Positions 57,588-64,000 of a stretch of 64,000 nt of DNA are shown one piece after another. Position 1 is the first letter of the stretch, and each line of letters opens with the position of its first letter. The notes beneath the pieces are model-generated. The model worked only from the letters and a program-made list of their open reading frames with translations, was not told the DNA's origin and did no database searches. The stretch is from Hibiscus mutabilis (lineage: Eukaryota; Streptophyta; Magnoliopsida; Malvales; Malvaceae). The stretch is from NCBI GenBank assembly GCA_019671005.1, contig CM033728.1, forward strand, positions 29,897,099 to 29,961,098. The letters are read 5' to 3'. Both the position numbers and the translations under genes were made by a program.

Positions 57588-59115
57588 TGTTGCGCGTAAT
57601 AAGTGCTACGCAATTGTGCAAGTATACACATCGCAAGTTATAGTATAAAAGATATCGTCTCCACAGGGATTGGTGCCACTTCAAGAATCTAATCTCTTGC
57701 ACTGTAAAAAGTAAAAACACAAGTAGAAGATTATGGGAGTTTAACTAACAACTAAACTAGAAAGCAATAAAGTAAAAGAATAGATGAAATCAAATGAGAG
57801 AGAATAGGGCAGGTTATCGTGAGTTGAGGTGGGATAGCCGGCTGGATCGTCTTGGTAAAATAGTGCAAGGGCAACTCAGTTGCCATGGCAACTTGCACAG
57901 TGGTGTTGCCTTGGCAACTAATTGATGGTTGCCTAGTGACTAGTTGGGCAACTACTTGGGCATCTGGGCAGCAACTTCAAGGTTCGGCAGAGCGTTCTTC
58001 AATGGTTTCTTCTTAACCCTAAGTCGAAACTCTAGCTACTTGTGCATGCCTTGATAATACATCCCTGCGTGAATCAGGGGTGAACAACAACCAATCTGCG
58101 CTCTTCTTAGCCGTTGAAATCCTTAACTTATTCCTAAGCCGGATTAATCTTCACCATCAATAGATTGAATAAAGATCATACTCATTCGTTTCTTGAATCT
58201 AACTCTCCCGATATTAGATAAATAGATGAAGTTACGAGATCCTCTCCCAATTTACTCGCAAACAAGAATAAAAACTAAGAATGAATAAACCTTGAATAGA
58301 AAAGTGCAAACTCTTATTACCTAAACAAAATCCAATTGTTTCTCACAACCACAAAACACAATAACCTTAGCCAAATAGATTTAGTTCATGGCTAGGTTCC
58401 AAAGAAACACAAGACAAAGAATTCCTAGCTTAAACCTAATAGAACAAGGAAAGAAAAAGATGAAGAATGGATGAAGCCTTGTAGTCGATATCTCCCCCTT
58501 GAAGCTTGTTGAAAATTCTCTCCTCTCTCCCCCTTGGAGTTGACGGCATGGCCTCTAATTTATAGGGCTAGGTCAAAGTCTTTCTTTGAGGAGGAAGTTA
58601 AGATGGAATTAAATTATCTTTAAAGAATATAATTCTTTATTATATTTATATTCCTTCTAGAACTTCTCCTATCTCCTTGGGATTTAATTCCTCTTTAATC
58701 TCTTCATGGAAATCAAACTCTTTTGGGATTTAGCTTTGCTCACATCATCTTGAGCTTGTCTAGTCATCAATTGCGACTACCATATCACCTTATTTTTTGT
58801 CGAAAATTGCCCTGGCAACTAGCTCGGCATCTCTTTCATGCATTGCCCTGGCAACTAGCTCAGCATCTCTTTCATGTATTGCCCTGGCAACTGGTTCTAG
58901 CCTTGCTTTGGCAAGTGATTCTGCACACACACACAAAAACAAACCAAAGCAACATCTTTTCCCAAAAAAATAACCAAGTTATATAATCAAGCTCACCAAT
59001 GGAAAGAAACATGAATTAATGCACGAATGACTAATTATGCAACTAATATGAGCCTAAGTCTAACAATAATATGAGTAAAGAGGGTAAGAAAAATAGTATT
59101 TTTGAACACTTATCA
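57588..59115 (-). repeat. Right (5') LTR of Athila D
   Basis: 1528 bases, matching the left LTR with few differences (an A for G, G for A, and short indels such as at 57880-57900). It contains GGCAACTCAGTTGCCATGGC-type copies near 57870-57900 and the 36-base repeats at 58805-58920. Confidence 0.9.
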
Positions 59116-60243
59116 GGTGGAAATCAGTTATCCAACATTGCCATACACCCCTCTATCAAGGCAACTATCTCGAACTCACCCAACATTGTTCGCTTTGAGA
59201 CAATGTATTTAAAGAACTTAGCGTAGTTAGGCATCTGCTCGATTGCCTCAACTAGTGGTAGGTTGATGTGAACTTGCTTCGGAATATCAAGAAACTTCTT
59301 GAATTGGTATTCATGCTTCAACCTCTATAGCCTCTTTGGAAATGGTGGTGGCAATCTGATCTCTTTTTCTTTACTCGTCTCATCTAATTTGGCATTGTTG
59401 GATGAACTTGCCGCAGCATGTGACTTGCCGTGGCAACTACTGAAGGCTTTGTGATTTCCATAGCATTGTCGCGTGGTACCTCTTTCTAAACAAGGGATTG
59501 TTCTACTGGTTGAATACTCTCTTCAGGTTGGATAGGATTATTATTTGCCTTTGGTCCACTCCAGGTGGTGATCACTTTACATTGTTCATGGCCCGATCCT
59601 CGTACAACCTCAACGTCGCTGGGAAGACAACCTTGTGGCCTTGAGCTTAAGATTTGGGCTAATTGCCCAACCTACATCTCTAATGATTTCAGCTTTGCTC
59701 TTTAACTCTGCATCATCATCTCAGTGATGTTAATAAAAGAGTAAGTGTTATTCATGAAATTACTAGTCTCAGCAATATAAGATTCAGTTTTAAGCATAAA
59801 AGCATTTAAAGTGGTTTCCAGAGAACTAGCTGGTGACGACTGTTGCTGCGGAAACTATTTTTGTGGCATGTTCTATCAAAATCCTAATGTTTTTGTATTG
59901 TTGGCGGGTCTAATTATTAGGGTTGTTCTGGTTGCTCCATGAAAAATTGAGTGCTACCGCCATGTTGGATTGTATGTGTTGGAATATGGTTTGTTGTTCC
60001 GGTTGTAGTTTCCAACATAAAAAATTAGACTCTGGGTTCTATGGACACTCAGAAGAATCATGGTTGTTATTACAAAAATAAAAAAAAATCTACTACCTTG
60101 ATCTCCTATGTGTTATTGGGTTGCTGCAAGTTCTTACCCATGTTGGTTAATGCAGCCAATTGTTCTGACATAGCATATGATGAATCAAGCTCAATTCCTG
60201 TGGCATTTCACCTCATTGCTCCCCTCCTGGTGGTTGGGAACTG
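59116..60243 (-). pseudogene. Athila B gag C-terminal region and protease leader
   Basis: On the minus strand from 60243: QFPTTRRGAM, then MSEQLAALTNMGKNLQQPN, then a zinc knuckle whose first Cys is lost (YFCNNNHDSSEC near 60045). Next comes a coiled part with NSYSFINIT-like codons near 59740. CKVITTWSG near 59575 matches the CKAITTRSG of element D. The open part 59321-59124 carries YQFKKFLDIPKQVHINLPL and MLGEFEIVALIEGCMAML, the protease leader, and joins 51897 across element D. Stops and shifts are frequent. The start of gag and the 5' LTR are missing, since an unrelated LTR begins at 60244. Confidence 0.8.
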
Positions 60244-60925
60244 GAAAAGGATCCCGATGCTTGGTGGACGCAAGCCTTACTCGTACTGTAGGATCCCGAT
60301 GTTGTGTGGATGCAAGCCTCACTTAATATTATTGGTATTATCTGTGTGATGCTATGTGAACTTATGAGGTATATATATATATATATGCTATGTGCGTGAT
60401 CATATATTCATGATGCTATGTGTTTAGGCGATTATGGTAGCGCCAACATTATCTTGCCATGATATTATTCACATTGCATTGCTTTATTTATGATTTGCAT
60501 GAAGCATGATTGAGTGGTGGTGTATCCACTGAGCTTTGTTAGCTCAACATTTGGAATCGTTATTTTCGTTCGCTGGCAAGTAGGTTGCTGTGTGGCTAGG
60601 AGGAGCACCATCAAGGCTTGGATTTCAGCACCGACTTTAGTTGTTAGTACAATTGCTAAATGTATCGGGCTATGTATTTTGTAGGACCCTATATATAATT
60701 TGTAACTCTTATTTTGTACTATGCGGTCAAGTCGAATGTTTTAAGTATTTGTAATTGGAGCTCCATTGATTTTGTTTTAAAATACTTGGATTTTAACTAT
60801 GTTTTAAATGTATGGATTTATGTTTTTTGGACTTAACATGTTTTTGGGCTTGAAAAATAAAATTTTTATTTGCGAGGGTTTTGGGCTTAAGGCCCAAATG
60901 TGACATCCGGGCCAAGGGTGTTACA
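60244..60925 (+). repeat. Truncated gypsy-type LTR, 3' part
   Basis: It ends GCCAAGGGTGTTACA at 60925, a usual end for plant gypsy LTRs, with GTGACATCCGGGCC just before. Near the start AGGATCCCGATG occurs twice (60249 and 60291), followed by GCAAGCC. An AT run is at 60371-60386. The LTR start and any internal part are absent; the border to gag at 60243 is abrupt. Confidence 0.65.
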
Positions 60926-61524
60926 TTGGATTTCAATTGATTTTTTTGTGGGTCGCTCATGTGACCCCGAAATGTGGTGCCTTAGGTCAGGTCGTATTAT
61001 ACGTACCGGTCTAACATGTTACAATAATGATATTTCTTGCCTTAAATTTGTCAAAAAAATCATTTGTCCACCCATCGTCTCTGCCTCGTAAGAACTACAT
61101 GATCACCCCAAAAATGCCTTCAATATCCCTAGAACCCTGTTCAATTTTTTCCTCATTTCTTTTAACCTCAATTTTTTTTTTCAGATTAAAGTATTGTGAA
61201 ATCGTATAGTACCTTCTTTTTGTCAAAATCGAAGTCATTTATTTTGTTTTTTTGCATAAAACATAAAGAAATAACAAAAAGATAAAATAGTTGTAATTAG
61301 CTTAACAATCTGCTACTTTTTTCATCAGTTAGTTTAATTTGAGCAGAAAAGAATTAAGAATTAAAATAGAAAGATGAAGTTTAAAGGTTAAATATTTCTT
61401 TCCAAATAATTTTATACCCAAAAATATCATTAATCCTTTTTTAAGAAAGTGTAGAGTTGAGGGCCATGTAGAACTTGATTTGATAAAAACTTGAATTCAA
61501 TTTTTTTGATTAAATAAAGATGCA
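60926..61524. other. AT-rich stretch without recognised gene
   Basis: No conserved protein segment is seen on either strand. The open frames at 60900-61209 have no domain-like features. It could be old intergenic sequence. Confidence 0.5.
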
Positions 61525-61959
61525 TAAAGTACACAAATGGTCACTAAACTATCCCTAAAAATATAAAATGGTCACTAAACTTTTAAAAATTATATATCGT
61601 CATTAAACTTTAGTTTTTATTACAAAATGATCACTGGGCCGTTAACTGGGAGACATGGTAGTTATAGAAATTTTTATAATAACATATTTAATCCTTAATA
61701 TTTACACATTCTCTCAATTAAGATATTAATGATGACGGTTAAAATAGGAATAAATTGATTAAATGTGTCAATATGGAGGATTAAATGTTATATAATTCAA
61801 ATTTCTGTAACTGTCACGTCATCCAATTAACGACAGTTAACAGCTCAGTGACCATTTTGTAACAAAAAACTAAAGTTTAATGCCCATTCGGTAACATTTG
61901 AAAGTTTGGTGACTATTTTGTGTTTTCAGAGATAGTTTAGTGACCATTTGTGTACTTTA
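61525..61959. mobile_element. Fold-back MITE (about 435 bases)
   Basis: The left arm starts TAAAGTACACAAATGGTCAC and the right arm ends in its reverse complement. The arms pair by eye over some 170 bases each (CTAAACTATC, CATTAAACTTTAGTTTTT, TTACAAAATG-TCACTG, CGTTAACTG on the left; reverse partners from about 61785 to 61959). Only about 80 bases stay unpaired in the middle. No coding capacity. Clear target duplications are not visible. Confidence 0.75.
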
Positions 61960-61977
61960 CCCTTACATTTTTCACGT

Positions 61978-62042
61978 TAGGATTCGAACCCATACAAAAT
62001 GGGGCAATATGAGCATCCTTAGCCACTAAGCCAATTAGTGGA
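61978..62042 (-). repeat. tRNA-promoter-like module (possible SINE head)
   Basis: On the minus strand an A-box-like TGGCTTAGTGGCTAAGG (62033 leftwards) is followed about 30 bases on by a perfect B-box-like GGGTTCGAATCC (61980-61991). Spacing is that of a tRNA gene or tRNA-derived SINE. No cloverleaf was confirmed. It lies directly beside the MITE. Confidence 0.5.
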
Positions 62043-62045
62043 TCT

Positions 62046-62585
62046 CAAATTCAATTTTTTTATTGTACTCGTTTAGTTGTGATTGTAATCTACACAATTT
62101 TCATTTGGAAAAAAGAAAAGAAAACTCAAATTCAATTTTATCTTCATGAAATCAATGACATACAGTTCAAACCATCCAACGAGATGGAATATTTCAACAC
62201 CTGATTTAAACAACTGACAAATTGAACTTTTATTCGTAATGTTTCTAAAATGAAATTAGCTTGAGTTCAAACTTGCGTACTAATATATTGCCGAGTTTGA
62301 ATATTGAATTCAGATTCGGGATTGAACTCTCCTTAAAAGACCTTTTTACAAATAAACAAGTAACACTTCAACATTGAATAAATAAAATTAAGCTTCAACC
62401 CTGTCCAAATGGTTTGGCATACAAAGTGCAGTAATCCACCAATTAAAATAAAATAAACAAATACAACTTGAGCATCTCTTAACGTCTTCATAGATAATAT
62501 GCCTCGACGTTGTCTGTTAAGTCACAAACAGTTCCAAGTACAAAACTTTTTGCATTTTGAATATCATAAGCTGGATTAAACTCGT
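62046..62585. other. AT-rich stretch without recognised gene
   Basis: Nothing conserved is seen on either strand. It lies between the SINE-like module and the Athila LTR. Confidence 0.5.
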
Positions 62586-62776
62586 TGAGTTAAGTGTGTA
62601 AAAGTACTATATTTTCTACCCTTTTTATTCATATTATTGTTAGATTTAGGCCCATTTTAGTTACATTATTAGCCATTCATGAATAGTTTTGTATTTTCTC
62701 TTTCTCTTTGGCTTGGCCTTATGTTTTGATACTTTTTGTGGAGAAATCGCTATTGTTTTGCTTTATTTTGTGCAGG

Positions 62777-62935
62777 ACGAGTTGCTGAGTTACTTGCAGA
62801 AGGATGCCCTGGCAAGTCAAGATAAAGTTGATGAGTTGCCGAGTCACTTGCCGAAGGATGCCTTGGCAAGTCAAGATAAAGTTGATGAGTTGCCGAGTCA
62901 CTTGCCGAAGGATGTCACGCTTGCCGAACCACATG
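62777..62935 (+). repeat. 54-base tandem repeat with TTGCCGA...GGCAAG motif
   Basis: Copies start near 62777, 62830 and 62884, each with GATGAGTTGCCGAGTCACTT or a variant, then AAGGATGCC-TGGCAAG. The period is a multiple of three, so a chance frame stays open. Confidence 0.88.
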
Positions 62936-63091
62936 CCGAAGGATGCCCTGGCAAATCGCGAAAAAAGCCATTATCTCTAGGAATTAATTCAAATCTAGTG
63001 GATAATTGTCCTAGATTCAAATTCAAAATCTGAATTAGTTAGAGATCAAATCCCATGGATTCTGCATGCAGTCGAACTCCTTTTCCTCACC

Positions 63092-63100
63092 TATTTAAGG
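63092..63100 (+). promoter_or_regulatory. TATA-like box of the Athila-type LTR
   Basis: TATTTAAGG, in the same surroundings as the boxes at 37327 and 49932 (CTCACCTATTTAAGGAGAT-like). Confidence 0.5.
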
Positions 63101-63581
63101 AGATTGCAACAACACATTGAGGGGTCGATTGGGAGAGGGAGATTAGATAAAAAAGGGGGATTTACGCACAACCATTAGCATAGATTGGAGGAGTTCATCT
63201 CATCCATTTCTTTTTTATCTTGTATCATACGACCCACCCATGTTTGGGTTTTATTCATTTGTGTTTCCTTTTTACCCAGCCATGAACTAGTTTAATTGGC
63301 TTGAGACTATCGGGTTTATGGTGTGTAGAGACAAATGATTGGTTTTGGTTTTTAATTCTATAAAATTTAGTGTATATCCATTCTTGGTTCTTTATTTCGC
63401 TTCAAGGAAACTTGGGAATGGAACTTGAATGCTTTTATTTATCTAGGCTCGGAAGAGGTAGATTCACGAAATGAGTAGACACGATTTCCATTAAAACAAC
63501 CGTTGGCAGAAACTAATTCGCCTTAGGAATAAGGAACAAATTTTAACGGCTAAGAAGAGTGAAAAGATCGATGTTGTCCAC

Positions 63582-64000
63582 TGATAGCTCTTTAAATAAC
63601 ATGTTTTTTTCCCTTGATTTATAGGTCTAATTGTCCCCATATTGGTGTCCATTGCATCCATTTATGCATTTTCATGTCCATTTTCACATTTTTCTAACTT
63701 AGTTCCAATGGCTCTTGGTTTGTATATTTTTGCCTTGTTGTCGCTGCATTACTAATGTCCCTGCAGAGGAAGTTTTCACCACTGTAGCCAGTTCAACACT
63801 GCATCTAGTAGTTGTCCAGTCTGCTTAAGGATAAGGATGATCCTTCCAGTTGTCCAGTTTGTTATAACAAATTCAGTACAGCTCTGGGCATGCAATTAAC
63901 CTGCAGGACAGGTGTCATTCCTTGGGTGGCCTATAAAAGGACTAATTTGGAATAGAGAGAGTCATGCTTTTCCCATTTTTTCATATTATCTTCAACCTTC
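63582..64000 (+). repeat. Start of another LTR, running off the window
   Basis: It begins TGATAGCTCTTT exactly where the Athila LTR stops. A clear TATA box (TATAAAAGG) stands at 63932-63940. The family cannot be named from this part. An insertion into the Athila LTR is the simplest reading; its other end would be beyond 64000. Confidence 0.55.
63932..63940 (+). promoter_or_regulatory. TATA box of the right-edge LTR
   Basis: TATAAAAGG lies about 350 bases into the LTR, preceded by GGGTGGCC, a good match to the plant TATA consensus. A transcript would start near 63970. Confidence 0.6.

Larger units (their letters stand above)
51898..59115 (-). mobile_element. Athila element D, both LTRs present, most of pol deleted
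   Basis: LTRs are 51898-53411 and 57588-59115. The flanking target site is GGCGG left (51893-51897) and GGTGG right (59116-59120), a duplication with one later change. Primer site at 57563-57581, then gag, protease and the very start of reverse transcriptase. At about 54500 the reading jumps to the tail of the third ORF, so the core of reverse transcriptase, RNase H, integrase and most of the third ORF are missing. The LTRs differ at only a few percent of sites by eye, making it the youngest Athila copy here. It could only have moved with help, or lost pol after insertion. Confidence 0.9.
40484..60243 (-). mobile_element. Athila element B (minus strand), rearranged by an internal inversion, 5' truncated
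   Basis: On the minus strand the original order was gag (59116-60243), protease and reverse transcriptase (50304-51897), then RNase H, integrase, third ORF and LTR. The part from reverse transcriptase to the first half of the LTR is now inverted (41105-50303), and the second half of the LTR lies at 40484-41104. Element D (51898-59115) is nested in the protease leader and a chromovirus-type LTR (42548-45976) in the integrase. The 5' LTR is missing, since gag runs into a foreign LTR at 60244. An alternative is two separate Athila fragments in opposite orientation; the split LTR and shared stop argue against it. Confidence 0.75.
62586..63581 (+). repeat. Athila-type LTR, truncated or interrupted at 63581
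   Basis: It begins TGAGTTAAGTGTGTAAAAG and follows the Athila A LTR through TATTTAAGG (63092-63100) to GATCGATGTTGTCCA. There another LTR starts; the last 550 or so bases are missing or lie beyond the window. It holds the 54-base repeat at 62777-62935, which alone explains the open frame at 62689-63033. Confidence 0.85.

Noticed and set aside
61978..62042. A functional tRNA gene on the minus strand
   Set aside because: Only the promoter boxes fit; I could not pair an acceptor stem or find a usual anticodon arm, so a SINE-like module is preferred.
62777..62935. Regular direct repeats that could suggest a CRISPR array (also 53104-53215 and 13937-14160)
   Set aside because: The repeats are tandem minisatellites inside LTRs without unique spacers of constant length, there are no cas genes, and the DNA is from a plant.
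62689..63033. Open frame of 114 codons with repeated PSHLPKDA-like units
   Set aside because: It exists because the 54-base LTR repeat is a multiple of three; it starts and ends in LTR sequence.

Overview
This is a gene-poor, repeat-rich stretch of a plant nuclear genome. Nearly all of it is long terminal repeat (LTR) retrotransposons, nested in each other and decayed. The plant assignment rests on Ty3/gypsy chromovirus and Athila-type proteins, a Ty1/copia Gag, primer sites for tRNA-Met and tRNA-Asp, and a plant-like eIF3a gene remnant with introns. A eudicot is likely; I cannot name the species. There is no intact cellular gene, no bacterial-type operon and no CRISPR array. A run of exactly 100 N (23982-24081) marks an assembly gap.

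Layout, left to right. (1) 1-15754: a plus-strand Tekay/Del-type chromovirus whose 5' LTR is cut by the window edge. Its integrase is split by a minus-strand non-autonomous element (5171-11834, target duplication CTTAG). (2) 15760-18110: a degenerate tandem array of a unit of about 335-365 bases. (3) 18111-23981: LTR fragments, AT-rich spacer and two tRNA-promoter-like (SINE-like) modules, ending in an inverted LTR piece and the gap. (4) 24082-26406: the rest of a minus-strand LTR. (5) 26407-38337: plus-strand Athila element A, lacking gag, with a minus-strand copia element (29337-33735, target duplication CATAT) in its integrase. (6) 38486-40435: an intron-containing pseudogene of translation factor eIF3a. 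(7) 40484-60243: minus-strand Athila element B, whose middle (41105-50303) is inverted. A solo chromovirus-type LTR (42548-45976) sits in its integrase and a younger Athila element D (51898-59115) in its protease leader. (8) 60244-64000: a truncated LTR, a fold-back MITE, a SINE-like module, an Athila LTR (62586-63581) and the start of another LTR with a clear TATA box.

The retroelement parts follow the usual division of labour: LTR promoters, tRNA-primed reverse transcription, Gag particle, protease, reverse transcriptase/RNase H, integrase. No copy here is intact. Catalytic residues are lost (integrase D to N, D to A and E to K; protease D to N), and two or three elements have lost most or all of pol. 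Athila A and B carry a third ORF after pol, in the position where Athila-type elements may carry an env-like gene.

The observations most worth a second look are: the inversion inside Athila B, with inverted duplications at both breakpoints and a shared premature stop; a palindrome-rich LTR module (TATCGGTACG type) shared by Ty3-type and Ty1-type LTRs; a TTGCC-NN-GGCAA motif scattered through Athila LTRs and coding regions; a hairpin-like CTAGAGGTGCC/GGCTCTAG array before the polypurine tract of three Athila copies; and the eIF3a remnant bracketed by two Athila LTR ends. All homology statements come from reading by eye; no database search was run.
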